Of a DNA stretch of 64,000 bases, positions 1-8,282 are shown one piece after another (position 1 is the first letter of the stretch; every line of letters begins with the position of its first letter). A model generated the notes under the pieces. That model saw only the letters and a list, made by a program, of their open reading frames with translations. It did not search any database and had not been told where the DNA came from. Source of the DNA: an uncultured Chitinophaga sp. (GTDB taxonomy: Bacteria; Bacteroidota; Bacteroidia; Cytophagales; Cyclobacteriaceae); assembly GCA_902168205.1 (NCBI GenBank), contig CABHOK010000018.1, positions 62,001 through 126,000 of the forward strand, in the 5' to 3' direction. The translations under genes were made by a program, and so were the position numbers.

Positions 1-645
1 ACCGTTATTTTCTGGCTGGTATTTTTACACATGGCAGTTTACCTGACTGCATGTTGGGTATATATGGTGCGATCGTTGAAGGGAACGCGGTTGCTACCGT
101 GGTATAGGAATATAACAGCAGGCGTAACCATTATCTGGCTTCTGTATGTGGGCATCTTTGCACGGCTGATTCCATTCTATATACTGGGATCTGTTTTCTT
201 TTCTTTCCTGATGTATATCTTCTCTTATCTTTTGTTGAAGCGACATGTTTTTGCGCTGGAGAAGTATACATCGTCCGGTATGGATACCGTTGCGTCCAGG
301 CGTTTGCTCGAACAGATAAAAGATCTGTTTGCAAACAAAGAGATGTATCTCGAAAGCGATGTGTCGTTGAAGATGGTAGCTGAAAAACTTTCGGTAGGAG
401 CACGTGATGTCTCGCAGGTGATAAACGAATACGAACAAAAAAACTTTGCTGAGTTTGTGAATCAATACCGGATCGCACGTGCGAGAACATTGTTGAGTGC
501 CCCGGATTATGCACGTGAAAAAATTGAAACGATAGCGTACGACTGTGGCTTTGGGAATGTCACTTCATTCAACCTCGCCTTTAAAGCCGAAATGCAAATG
601 ACACCTTCACAATACCGGAACCAGTTCGCGGTCGCAGAAGCGTAA
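1..645 (+). CDS. AraC-family transcriptional regulator with membrane N-terminus (5' end missing)
   Basis: The frame is open to base 1, so the start lies upstream of the window; the first internal ATG is at 31. The visible N-terminal part has at least three hydrophobic segments (around codons 1-20, 35-55 and 60-80 of the visible part), the pattern of Bacteroidota regulators with a multi-pass membrane sensor fused to a cytoplasmic DNA-binding domain. The C-terminal 100 residues form a typical AraC double helix-turn-helix: a first helix pair near LKMVAEKLSVGARDVSQVIN and a second near IAYDCGFGNVTSFNLAFK, ending in the usual MTPSQYRNQF tail. It should bind DNA as a transcription factor. The ligand and targets cannot be told. 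It converges on the SRPBCC gene at 717. Confidence 0.85.
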   Translation, partial: TVIFWLVFLHMAVYLTACWVYMVRSLKGTRLLPWYRNITAGVTIIWLLYVGIFARLIPFYILGSVFFSFLMYIFSYLLLKRHVFALEKYTSSGMDTVASRRLLEQIKDLFANKEMYLESDVSLKMVAEKLSVGARDVSQVINEYEQKNFAEFVNQYRIARARTLLSAPDYAREKIETIAYDCGFGNVTSFNLAFKAEMQMTPSQYRNQFAVAEA

Positions 646-672
646 GAAATATATAGTGCTGTATAAATGTCA

Positions 673-692
673 AGAGGACCAGGTGATCCTCT
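673..692 (+). terminator. weak hairpin after the AraC gene
   Basis: A 6-bp stem (AGAGGA at 673-678 with TCCTCT at 687-692) followed by a T/A-rich stretch lies 28 bp after the AraC stop codon, in the gap between two convergent genes. The stem is short, so this is only a possible terminator. Confidence 0.3.
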
Positions 693-716
693 CTTAATTA
701 GATATCGCGAAACGCT

Positions 717-1211
717 TTAGTTATTAATCATTGGCGTGAGGCTTTCATCCTCGTTTCGTAAATCTATACCTCCTTCCAACACAGATTTAAGATTAGCCAG
801 GTAAAATGTCCAGCCGTTGGAGCAGCCTAATCGCACGAATTGTCGCGAGTGATCGTCTAATGGAATATTGTAATGACGGAGCTCAATGACCGTATATCCC
901 TTCTCTTCACGGAGGTTAACGTCCACCAGGCACTCGCCTTCAAATGTAAATTGCAGGTAATCCTTTCCATTAGCCTCTTTGATAACACCTTCCATCGGAT
1001 CTTTGTATAAATACCAAAGCCACTGATACCGGGTTCCTTTCTGCGCAGGGGTGTTGGCATCCATGCGTGTACCCGTTGCGTTGTAAAACTCTACTTTCTG
1101 TAAAAACCATTTTTCCAACTCACTTGATTTGGTCCAGGCGTCATAGATGTCAACTATACTGGCGCGAATGGCTATCTTTTTTGTGAAGGCTGTCCAATCG
1201 AAATTTTTCAT
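717..1211 (-). CDS. SRPBCC / AHSA1-like domain protein
   Basis: A 164-residue protein of the START-like SRPBCC fold (activator of Hsp90 ATPase homologue 1-like). The family pattern is visible from the N-terminus: an initial strand ending in a helix (IDV/IVDIYDAWTKSSELEKWF), then alternating strands with acidic and aromatic residues and a long C-terminal helix ending NLKSVLEGG. These proteins bind a hydrophobic ligand in a helix-grip cavity; the actual ligand is unknown. The start at 1211 is preferred because the family begins close to this Met. An upstream ATG at 1265 would add 18 residues unlike the family. It lies 60 bp downstream of the dehydrogenase gene on the same strand, so the two are probably co-transcribed. 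Confidence 0.8.
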   Translation of the reverse strand: MKNFDWTAFTKKIAIRASIVDIYDAWTKSSELEKWFLQKVEFYNATGTRMDANTPAQKGTRYQWLWYLYKDPMEGVIKEANGKDYLQFTFEGECLVDVNLREEKGYTVIELRHYNIPLDDHSRQFVRLGCSNGWTFYLANLKSVLEGGIDLRNEDESLTPMINN

Positions 1212-1271
1212 AGGTGGTAATATGAGTGCAAGGTATGATAACGACTGTGTGTGACTGGCGATCAAATTACT

Positions 1272-2147
1272 TTACGAACGGAAGATTTTGATGAGCGATG
1301 CCAGTTCTTCTTTTTCATAACCGGCAACTTGTGCGCGCTTGAAGAAACTCGCACTTAGTTCAGCTACCTCTGTGTTGATGCTATAAGCTTTTGATGATTG
1401 CAAAATTCTTTCGGTTGCTTCCACACTTATCGACAACGGACTTTGTGTTATAGCAAAGTTTCCCGATTGTATCACGCCTGCTTCGTACTGCATGAACTCC
1501 GTAAAACCCGGAGTCACCTCGCGAATGATGCTGCCAAGTAAATCTAACGGAAAACCTTCCGCTTCACTAATGCTTACAGCATGAAAGAAACCCAACAGCG
1601 ATCCATATAAATAGGACAGTGATGCAAGGTCCATTGCAGCCGCTGCACTGACTTTCTCACCAAGGTATTTTATATTTCCTCCGAATATTTTCAACACGGC
1701 TTCGCTAAAATCGAAGGCATTTTTTTTACCGGATACAAATATAGTGGTATCAGGACGCGCCATTTGTTCAGGAGCAACTTGTATGGCGCCATCAATGTAG
1801 TGCGCACCGTGTTTATTCGCCCATGTTTCCAGTTCGCGGGCATCTTCGGGACTACCGGTGGTTAACTGAATAATTGTTTTTCCCGCCAGGCCATCCGTAA
1901 CCGGTTTGTTGAAGAGTATATCTTTCGTGGCAGCATAATCGAGCACACAAATGATAATGATATTACTGGCGTTGATAGCATCAGAAACGTTTGATAAAAA
2001 TGTTGCACCTTCTTTTACAAGTACATCAGCCTTCTGCTTCGTTCTGTTCCATACTGCGACATTATAATTCTGCTTCATTAAGAGTCTGGCCAGCGTTATA
2101 CCCATTTGTCCTAAGCCAACAACCGTTGCATTTTTAATCGTCTTCAT
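1272..2147 (-). CDS. NADP-binding dehydrogenase, imine reductase / 3-hydroxyisobutyrate dehydrogenase-like
   Basis: A 291-residue soluble oxidoreductase. The Rossmann glycine motif is GLGQMG at residues 11-16, and NRT at 34-36 after the second strand suggests a preference for NADP(H). The N-terminal 160 residues are the 6-phosphogluconate dehydrogenase-type NAD-binding domain. The C-terminal half, starting near AAAAMDLASLSYLYG, resembles the all-helical dimerisation domain of imine reductases more than that of classical beta-hydroxyacid dehydrogenases. It probably reduces an imine or carbonyl substrate, but the substrate cannot be read from sequence. It is divergent from an HxlR regulator 144 bp away, and it is the first gene of a likely two-gene operon with the SRPBCC gene. 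HxlR regulators commonly control a divergent oxidoreductase gene, so local regulation is plausible. Confidence 0.8.
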   Translation of the reverse strand: MKTIKNATVVGLGQMGITLARLLMKQNYNVAVWNRTKQKADVLVKEGATFLSNVSDAINASNIIIICVLDYAATKDILFNKPVTDGLAGKTIIQLTTGSPEDARELETWANKHGAHYIDGAIQVAPEQMARPDTTIFVSGKKNAFDFSEAVLKIFGGNIKYLGEKVSAAAAMDLASLSYLYGSLLGFFHAVSISEAEGFPLDLLGSIIREVTPGFTEFMQYEAGVIQSGNFAITQSPLSISVEATERILQSSKAYSINTEVAELSASFFKRAQVAGYEKEELASLIKIFRS

Positions 2148-2267
2148 TTTATTCGTGTTTAAATTTTTGATGACTCAAAATTGAAGACTGTCACCTTTCA
2201 GCTCAACGTGAGAAAATTTATTCAGCGGAATAATTTTTCCCTATAGAAAGGTGTTCCCGGTGATGAT

Positions 2268-2275
2268 TAAATTTG
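2268..2275 (+). promoter_or_regulatory. -7 box of the HxlR gene promoter
   Basis: TAAATTTG matches the Bacteroidota -7 consensus TAnnTTTG and ends 16 bp before the ATG at 2292. No convincing -33 TTTG is seen at the expected distance. The 144-bp divergent region around it (2148-2291) is the natural place for an HxlR operator. Confidence 0.5.
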
Positions 2276-2291
2276 TTGAAAAGGAAAGATT

Positions 2292-2669
2292 ATGTATACT
2301 CGAAAGAAGCCCGAAGACCTTGATTGCGGCATTGAAGTTGCCATGCGCGTATTTGGTGGCAAATGGAAACCGTGTATCATCGATATAATCAACAAGGGCA
2401 AAAAGAGACCAAGCGAAATACACCGAGCTATAGCTTCGGCCACTCCGCGTGTCCTCAACATTCAACTTAAGGAACTTGAGAACTATAAAGTGATAAGTAA
2501 AACTATTTACCCTAGTCTGCCACCAAAAGTAGAATATACTCTTACCGAAATGGGCAAGAGTATATTACCACTTGTTGCATTAATCGATGCATGGGGCCAA
2601 CGCAACAGTGAAGAAGTAAAAAAGATCAGCGATATGCTGAAAGTGGTGGGGAAGATGAAGATTACATGA
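2292..2669 (+). CDS. HxlR-family winged helix transcriptional regulator
   Basis: A 125-residue single-domain regulator. It has the diagnostic HxlR opening: Cys at residue 12 (DCGIEVAMRVFGGKWKPCII), then a winged helix with recognition helix region PRVLNIQLKELENYKVI and the wing PSLPPKVEYTLTEMGKSILP. Family members are small dimeric DNA-binding proteins. Some sense electrophiles or oxidants through the conserved N-terminal Cys. The gene is divergent from the dehydrogenase/SRPBCC pair and probably regulates it. The ATG at 2292 fits the family start and follows a good -7 box. Confidence 0.88.
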   Translation: MYTRKKPEDLDCGIEVAMRVFGGKWKPCIIDIINKGKKRPSEIHRAIASATPRVLNIQLKELENYKVISKTIYPSLPPKVEYTLTEMGKSILPLVALIDAWGQRNSEEVKKISDMLKVVGKMKIT

Positions 2670-2796
2670 ATTCAAAGAAATACATAATCCAACTAAAGAA
2701 ACAATCCAGTGCTCAGCAACGCTCTAAGAGCCCATCTATGAAGTCATCGCTGAGACCGGATGTTTACAAATCGGATACAACGGGGGAGGGTATATA

Positions 2797-4146
2797 TCAG
2801 AATCGTGATTTCTTTTGTATAGCGTATTTGAGACCGAACTGCGGAACTACACGGGTATTATCATTACCTTCGAGAAATTTCTGTCCGCCAACGGCTAGTT
2901 CCAGCCAAAGTCCTTCATCAATTTTCATTTCACCGCCAATGGTGTAGCGTATATACTCACTCTTCTCAAGAGTCTCTCCGCGAAGAGATGCCTGACTATA
3001 TAAGAACTCTGCCGATAATCGTTTGTCAGCTTTGCCAAGCAACAATCTTCCTCCTGTGGAGAATTCCCATTTCAAAGGCATGGAACTGTCTTTGTAGTTG
3101 ATGTAGCTTGCCTGGTATATTACCTGCGAACGTTTAGCGAATGTGGAGTTACTGTTGCCAAGTCCGGGAATGCGTCCTGCTATACCGCCAAAAAGACGCC
3201 AGTTAAGAAGTGCTAAATCTTTAATTGAATTTTCAGCAGAGTTATACTTTGACCCTGCTTTGAATTGAATAACCAGGCGGTTCCAGTTTTCTTCCACGAA
3301 AATTTTCTTTTCCCGCTTCAAAGCTTCGCTAAAGCTTTTTTCAAATTCCTTTTCTTCTTTGAGCTCGGTAAATGTGAGCTTTGCATTTTGAGCAACAAGC
3401 GTTGATAACGTCTGCGCCTGGCTATTATTTATAGTGATACTGAGTGTTGACATTTTCCGGAGTACTGTATCTTCGAGCGCCATTGTATATAGCTGATTAT
3501 CTGTTGAGTCATAGCGAAGTAATCGGGTCCGATAACCACCACCAAAGTATTGTAGTATAGCTACTCTGGTTGCGGCTGGCAATGGACCCGCTGGTGTTGA
3601 CAACGTATTAAGAAACAGATTTACATCCCGAAGGTGTTTGTTTCGCTGCCCTGCAAATGACAGTTGATTGGCTATACTATCGCGATTGGCTAAATAATTA
3701 GCGAAGAAATTTTGTAACCTTCGGCTGGCTACCGGATCAGTTCTGTCAATCGGTGTCCAATTGATGCCCCATGCCGCTAATAGATTAGATGAATCGCCTT
3801 GTGCTGTTCCAATGCTGATCTGTAAATTCTTGAGTGATTTATTTTGTTCCCAGGCCGAGCGTACTTTTAACGCTTTCGCGAGAATGCGATAGGGTGCAAT
3901 TTCTATTGCAAGGCCGGGTTTCAGGTTTCCTTCCGCATCAATGTAATTTTGGATGCCTACAGCAAGCTCTTTGATATTTCCAGGCCTTACGACATCATTG
4001 GAGTTTATATCGAGTATAGAGAAGGCTGTAATATCAGGTACCGCGAAATCGACATAGTAGTCGTCTATACTAATGGAATCGGGATTCTGTGCGTAAAGCG
4101 CACTGGTAACAAATCCTGCTATAAGAATGGAGATGATCTTTTTCAT
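2797..4146 (-). CDS. exported protein of unknown function, possible outer-membrane barrel
   Basis: A 449-residue protein with a clear signal peptide (KK, hydrophobic core, cleavage after ALYAQ near residue 20). The middle (about 150-320) is rich in helices and charged residues, including a possible coiled coil around TELKEEKEFEKSFSEALKRE. The last 130 residues alternate in a beta pattern and the protein ends in Phe (KKSRF), typical of Bacteroidota outer-membrane proteins. I do not recognise a named family. It is the last gene of a leftward four-gene operon, 11 bp after the 116-residue gene. The context suggests an envelope component working with the membrane protein at 4531 and the HEVLE protein at 5208; that is inference. 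Confidence 0.7.
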   Translation of the reverse strand: MKKIISILIAGFVTSALYAQNPDSISIDDYYVDFAVPDITAFSILDINSNDVVRPGNIKELAVGIQNYIDAEGNLKPGLAIEIAPYRILAKALKVRSAWEQNKSLKNLQISIGTAQGDSSNLLAAWGINWTPIDRTDPVASRRLQNFFANYLANRDSIANQLSFAGQRNKHLRDVNLFLNTLSTPAGPLPAATRVAILQYFGGGYRTRLLRYDSTDNQLYTMALEDTVLRKMSTLSITINNSQAQTLSTLVAQNAKLTFTELKEEKEFEKSFSEALKREKKIFVEENWNRLVIQFKAGSKYNSAENSIKDLALLNWRLFGGIAGRIPGLGNSNSTFAKRSQVIYQASYINYKDSSMPLKWEFSTGGRLLLGKADKRLSAEFLYSQASLRGETLEKSEYIRYTIGGEMKIDEGLWLELAVGGQKFLEGNDNTRVVPQFGLKYAIQKKSRF

Positions 4147-4157
4147 ATATAGGTTTC

Positions 4158-4508
4158 TTAATTGGTAGCGTCTAAAAGAGCGTCATCAGAAATTTTTGTT
4201 GCTGCACCCGCGGGTACATTTACTTGTCGTGTCCACACATTCAGAACCTGACCATCCTGCTTCCAGGTTATCGTTACGGTTACAGTCACATTATTGGTAC
4301 CGATGTTACCAAGTCTGATGTCCCAGGAATTAATATCGTCATCGAGATTGACAGGAAGTCCTAGTGTATGCTGCGAAGGATTGCCGGTTGAACTTTTGTT
4401 GGTGAACGTCAGGTCACTCACATATATATAGCTCCATACATTTGTATCCTCAATATCAATATCAATTGATACAGGGCCACCGTTTTTATTGAATTGAACT
4501 AGTTCCAT
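4158..4508 (-). CDS. small beta-rich protein of unknown function
   Basis: A 116-residue protein without signal peptide or membrane segment. The sequence is rich in Thr, Val, Ile and Asn in alternating pattern (IDIDIEDTNVWSYIYVSDL; NVTVTVTITWKQDGQVLNVW), as expected for an all-beta sandwich domain. No family is recognised. It sits in a tight leftward operon: 22 bp after the membrane protein gene and 11 bp before the exported 449-residue gene. Because it lacks a signal, it is probably cytoplasmic while its neighbours are in the envelope. Confidence 0.65.
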   Translation of the reverse strand: MELVQFNKNGGPVSIDIDIEDTNVWSYIYVSDLTFTNKSSTGNPSQHTLGLPVNLDDDINSWDIRLGNIGTNNVTVTVTITWKQDGQVLNVWTRQVNVPAGAATKISDDALLDATN

Positions 4509-4530
4509 GGTTTGAGTCTTTTGGGATTAT

Positions 4531-5154
4531 TTATTTTTTCTCATTTATAATTTTGGTAGCATAAGGCACTACTCCTATACCGAGTGATGCCAGTATAGGC
4601 CAGAGCTCTTCGAATTTTGGTACAGCAAGTCCTTTGATAGCGAAATACATATAATAGCTTGTTATACATATCGCGATAATGACAGCTGAGAGACCGGAGA
4701 AGAATGCGATTAATCTGCTGCTACTTCTTTTTAATACGGGCTGTTGTGGCGCTTCTCCGGTAGCAAGCGAAGTGCGCTGTAACTGCTCAACTTGTTCATC
4801 AGACATGTCCACTGAAAGTGCGTCAGCTATTTTATAGTTGTCTTTTTTCAGCCAGCGCAAGAAATACCACAGCAAGAGTATAAATAGTATTACTGGTAAC
4901 AGGATCAATAACCATTGTATAAAGTCAGGCTTTGTAACACAATCTATACAGGGATGTACAGGTGGCCTACTTATCACGGCGCGTTTGATCGAATCCGATT
5001 TTATGACAAGCGTTTTTAACGATCGATTCGATTCTGTATTTACCTTGATTATCTTGTTTAGTCGGTTCGTGACGACAGTGTCGCTCGGTGCTGACTGACT
5101 GTGTGCAGTATAAACACACATCATCAGCATTAGTATATAGACAGGTATTTTCAT
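4531..5154 (-). CDS. membrane protein with signal peptide and three transmembrane helices, unknown function
   Basis: A 207-residue protein. The start at 5154 is chosen because it gives a clean signal peptide (MKIPVYILMLMMCVYTAHSQ). The ATG at 5193 would add 13 polar residues in front of it. After the signal comes a periplasmic segment of about 60 residues with a CIDC pair, one transmembrane helix (WLLILLPVILFILLLWYFL), an acidic cytoplasmic loop, and two more helices near the C-terminus, ending with a lysine-rich tail. I do not recognise the family. It lies 53 bp downstream of the HEVLE gene in the same operon. Confidence 0.65.
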   Translation of the reverse strand: MKIPVYILMLMMCVYTAHSQSAPSDTVVTNRLNKIIKVNTESNRSLKTLVIKSDSIKRAVISRPPVHPCIDCVTKPDFIQWLLILLPVILFILLLWYFLRWLKKDNYKIADALSVDMSDEQVEQLQRTSLATGEAPQQPVLKRSSSRLIAFFSGLSAVIIAICITSYYMYFAIKGLAVPKFEELWPILASLGIGVVPYATKIINEKK

Positions 5155-5207
5155 GTCGGTAATAGCTTCGGATAACTTTTTATGGTGAGGCAACTGGTAT
5201 AATAATG

Positions 5208-6023
5208 TTAAGCGCGTTGTCCGTTTGTTACTTCGTTTATCTGTTCTTGTTTGGCGAGCCGTACGTTCGGCTGAGCGATATTACTGTGGCGTTGGTACCG
5301 GATGGCTCTGCGTGCACCTTTCACCTTACTTTTAACAGCCATTCTTGCACTGGCCAGTGTGTCGCGACTATAGGTTTCGTGGCTGCCACTGCCGGGGTTG
5401 AAGAAGCCTATATATCCTCCCGGATTTACTCCGAATGATTTCAGAGAAGATCCGTCCGGGTTAATGGTGCCCAGAAAATCATTGCGACCTTCAAACTCAT
5501 CACCGCCTGTGAAATATAATGGCAATACAAAATTGGAGACGAGTACTCCATCTATTTCATACGTTTCTGATTGGACAGCATCGCACATCTCATACCAGTG
5601 GAATACATCACTGTCGTTGGTTGGATCAGGGTGTGGACCCGCCACCAGAAGATTTACTTCTGCATCACCAATCAATTCGAGTACTTCATGTGAAAGTGTT
5701 ACAGACCACGGTTCATTCAATTGCGCTGCTATATCGAGGAAGACAAAACCGAACGGTATGCCCCGGTTGTTGAGATCGTGATAGCCGAGAGCACCATCGA
5801 TGTCTGAACGGTCCCATATATATACAATAGCGTCACCGCGCATGTCAATCAAATCTTGCTTGTCTGGATTGGAAGCACTTCGTCCTTCCAGGCGAAGTGT
5901 GGCACCGAGGCTCCAGTAGGGTTCAAAATCTTCGCAAATCTGCCTGCGGATAGCACGTATAACCGTTTGAAGTTCAGCATCTGAAACTTTTCCATTGCTG
6001 TGGTTGAGGATAGAGATTAGCAT
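5208..6023 (-). CDS. zincin-like protein with HEVLE motif, unknown function
   Basis: A 271-residue protein with no signal peptide. The centre carries SHEVLELIGD, with HEVLE at residues 112-116. This is a variant of the HExxH zinc-peptidase helix in which the second His is replaced by Glu. It is followed by WYEMCDAVQ (about 143-151) and by VSNFVLPLYF (about 162-171). I recall uncharacterised proteins with the same order of motifs, but know no tested function. The last 45 residues are basic (KSKVKGARRAIRYQR). A metallopeptidase-like activity is plausible, not shown. It is the first gene of the leftward operon ending at 2797 and is divergent from the small-protein gene at 6278, so it borders the peptidase locus. 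Confidence 0.6.
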   Translation of the reverse strand: MLISILNHSNGKVSDAELQTVIRAIRRQICEDFEPYWSLGATLRLEGRSASNPDKQDLIDMRGDAIVYIWDRSDIDGALGYHDLNNRGIPFGFVFLDIAAQLNEPWSVTLSHEVLELIGDAEVNLLVAGPHPDPTNDSDVFHWYEMCDAVQSETYEIDGVLVSNFVLPLYFTGGDEFEGRNDFLGTINPDGSSLKSFGVNPGGYIGFFNPGSGSHETYSRDTLASARMAVKSKVKGARRAIRYQRHSNIAQPNVRLAKQEQINEVTNGQRA

Positions 6024-6277
6024 ACAATATATAGTATAGATAACAGCTTACTCTTTACAGGATTTTCAGCGATCTCCTTGGGTTTAGAGATTTATTCTCT
6101 GACAACGAGAACAAAGTTCATTCAGCAAGTGCTGCCTATCAATGTGAAAAGGGCCGTGCGTATGCCGTGAAAAACCCCGTTTTTGCAGAATGTAAATTGT
6201 AGGAATATAGTATTGCAATTCCGGAACACGTGTTGTTTCGGGTATAAACAAACTATCTAACCTAAAATAAAAAGTGT

Positions 6278-6634
6278 ATGCAAAGAAGATTTAAACTCGG
6301 TGACAAAATTGCTTCCACGGAGCAAACACCATCGTTAACAATTTCGGAAGATGGAAAGCGAATGATCTTTACGTTCCCCATCATTTCAACTGAAACACCT
6401 GATACGGAACCGTTCGAACGTGACAACAGCAAGCGGCACACACACCGCGATCTTTTTGAACCGGTCGGAGGAACTATATATAGCAGTGGTTTGAAAGCTT
6501 CGCTTACGAGCGCAGGTGCCAGTGGTGAAACAGTACTGAATCTTACCATGAGACTTAATTCGAAAGTGCCCGGCACCGGAACTGCCTTTGCCCTGGGAGC
6601 CAGCTCTACCAATGGTAATGGACATCATTCATAG
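6278..6634 (+). CDS. small protein A1, paralogue of the gene at 8958, unknown function
   Basis: A 118-residue protein, clearly paralogous to the protein at 8958-9311. Both begin MQRR.KLG, share the basic motif K-R-x-T-H-R-D at residues 52-58, and share LNSKVPGTG near residues 91-101. There is no signal peptide or membrane segment; the predicted make-up is beta-rich with a flexible Gly/Ser/His tail. Each copy is convergent with a C11 peptidase-like gene on the opposite strand, so the pair is a repeated two-gene unit. I infer it could be a substrate, inhibitor or partner of the peptidase: C11 enzymes cut after Arg or Lys, and the conserved KR.THR motif would suit that. No known family is recognised. 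A strong terminator follows. Confidence 0.7.
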   Translation: MQRRFKLGDKIASTEQTPSLTISEDGKRMIFTFPIISTETPDTEPFERDNSKRHTHRDLFEPVGGTIYSSGLKASLTSAGASGETVLNLTMRLNSKVPGTGTAFALGASSTNGNGHHS

Positions 6635-6657
6635 GAACTAACCTCTCTACAAAACAG

Positions 6658-6686
6658 AAGCTGCCTCACACGAGGCAGCTTTTTTG
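6658..6686 (+). terminator. Rho-independent terminator after small protein A1
   Basis: A perfect 10-bp stem (6658-6667 with 6672-6681), loop ACAC, followed by TTTTTTG. It lies 24 bp after the stop codon at 6634 and separates this gene from the convergent peptidase gene. Confidence 0.85.
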
Positions 6687-6715
6687 TTTAGATAAACCAA
6701 CGGTATATAGACAGT

Positions 6716-8071
6716 TTACACAATGACTTCTTCGGCCTGTATATAGCTCTTTATAAATTGATCCCATCCAAAATGTTGAATAAACTCAGTTGGTGAAAGT
6801 GACGATTCAGTCATAAAGTTATCGAGGAATGATGTTCGATAGTCCTCTGAGAAAATAGGGAAGTAAATTGAAAAGCCAGATGGATTTACCCCTGGTAGAT
6901 TGCCAGCTTCCAGAAACTCTTTTCCAATGAACGAACTAACCACAACCTGGTCCATCATAGCGATGAGTGTATTGAAAAATTTTTCAGGAATGAGTTCCGG
7001 CATCTCGTGGTAAAAATTTACAACGAGATTGCGAAAATCGAGAAGACAGAACATCGGGATGCCGGGTGATATATACCCGCATTTACTTGCAGCCCTGAAT
7101 ATTTTTTCGCGATGATCCGGTATGGCGGCTGTTAGCATACCGGCAAGTCGGTCAATCATCCGCGCCAATGCCGGATACCATGAGAGATCATTTGCAAATA
7201 AAGCAACCTCATCACGAGATTCAGCATTGTCGGGAAACGTGGCAGCAAAGTCGTTAACTATAATTTTGGATAAAGTTTCCGGTGTCATGGCAGAATTGTC
7301 AGCCATAGCTTGTAGTATATTTTTATAGTTGAATGAATTGTTGAAGTACATGATAGTCTCGAATGTAACCAGGTAATCGGTGCACCTGCTTAGTTCATAC
7401 CCGGTATCAAAGAACTGGAGAAAGCAATTGGACATAACCAAAACATCTAAGTTCTGTCCATCGAAAGCCCATTGAATAGCTTGCTTTAACTCCGTTGCTG
7501 TCAGCATAGGCAACGCATCATCTGCAGGCATAGGAGCCGCTGCTCTGACTAATCGTTCTGTTTGTAATTGTTTTTGTTGAAGAAAGTGAAATGCATTTAA
7601 GTGAAGGTTTTCCAGGGGCGATCTTGCTACTGAATTCTGATTTGTATCCGGAAAGATTCCAAACGGTTGGCCATGATCCCAGGTGAATAGTATATACCGC
7701 TCGGCAGCAAATTGAGACAGCACCCGTTGCTTGAAGAAAACTGTGATATCTTCTTCCTTGTCCATTCTGAACTCACGGCTCTCGCAAATGGGATTGAATA
7801 TATTGTTTCCATCTGCTACAGATTCAAGATTACAGAACAAGGTAGTCCAACCGGGTTTTCGGATCAGCGTATCATTTGGTCCAAGCACAGTGGCCAACGG
7901 TAATGTTGTTGGTGCTATCTCGGCACGTATGTTAATGCAAAGCACTACGGCTACATCAGGCGACAAGTTAGTAGTAGCGAGTTGGTCGAGCATTTGTGTA
8001 AATGCCCGGAGGTTGTCGGCTGCACCTTTAATAAGAAAGATGGCTGTCCATTTGAATTTTTTTGGTGTCAT
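6716..8071 (-). CDS. clostripain-like (C11, caspase-fold) cysteine peptidase P1
   Basis: A 451-residue cytoplasmic protein. Two motifs match the C11/clostripain catalytic dyad: the His loop WDHGQPFGIF with His133, and the Cys loop MSNCFLQFFDTGYEL with Cys216, followed by the family's YLVTFET. The N-terminal FKWTAIFLIKG leads into the first caspase-fold strand. C11 enzymes usually cleave after Arg or Lys and are often self-activated. The start at 8071 is chosen because the second copy (9331-10668) begins at the equivalent place; the ATG at 8128 would add 19 unlike residues. No signal peptide is present. It converges on small protein A1 and is divergent from the response regulator gene 211 bp away. 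The C-terminal 200 residues are conserved between the two copies but otherwise unfamiliar. Confidence 0.75.
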   Translation of the reverse strand: MTPKKFKWTAIFLIKGAADNLRAFTQMLDQLATTNLSPDVAVVLCINIRAEIAPTTLPLATVLGPNDTLIRKPGWTTLFCNLESVADGNNIFNPICESREFRMDKEEDITVFFKQRVLSQFAAERYILFTWDHGQPFGIFPDTNQNSVARSPLENLHLNAFHFLQQKQLQTERLVRAAAPMPADDALPMLTATELKQAIQWAFDGQNLDVLVMSNCFLQFFDTGYELSRCTDYLVTFETIMYFNNSFNYKNILQAMADNSAMTPETLSKIIVNDFAATFPDNAESRDEVALFANDLSWYPALARMIDRLAGMLTAAIPDHREKIFRAASKCGYISPGIPMFCLLDFRNLVVNFYHEMPELIPEKFFNTLIAMMDQVVVSSFIGKEFLEAGNLPGVNPSGFSIYFPIFSEDYRTSFLDNFMTESSLSPTEFIQHFGWDQFIKSYIQAEEVIV

Positions 8072-8282
8072 AAGAGGTAGGGTTTTGAATATAGTAATAA
8101 AGGTGCTGTCATTCGTGCTGTGTAACAAGGTGAGAATATCCGGTCGACAACGGGAAAAATCCCGTTATCTCGAAAATCTTAAAACCGGAATATTGTAGAG
8201 TTAACACGGAAGATGTATATTCCATACATGTTCCGATACTTTACTGGTTAACGTTTGGCACTACAACCTTAATGAGACTATA

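Noticed and set aside
2666-2947. A 93-codon frame after the HxlR gene
   Set aside because: It runs antisense into the 3' end of the gene at 2797-4146 and has Ser/Pro-rich, family-less composition.
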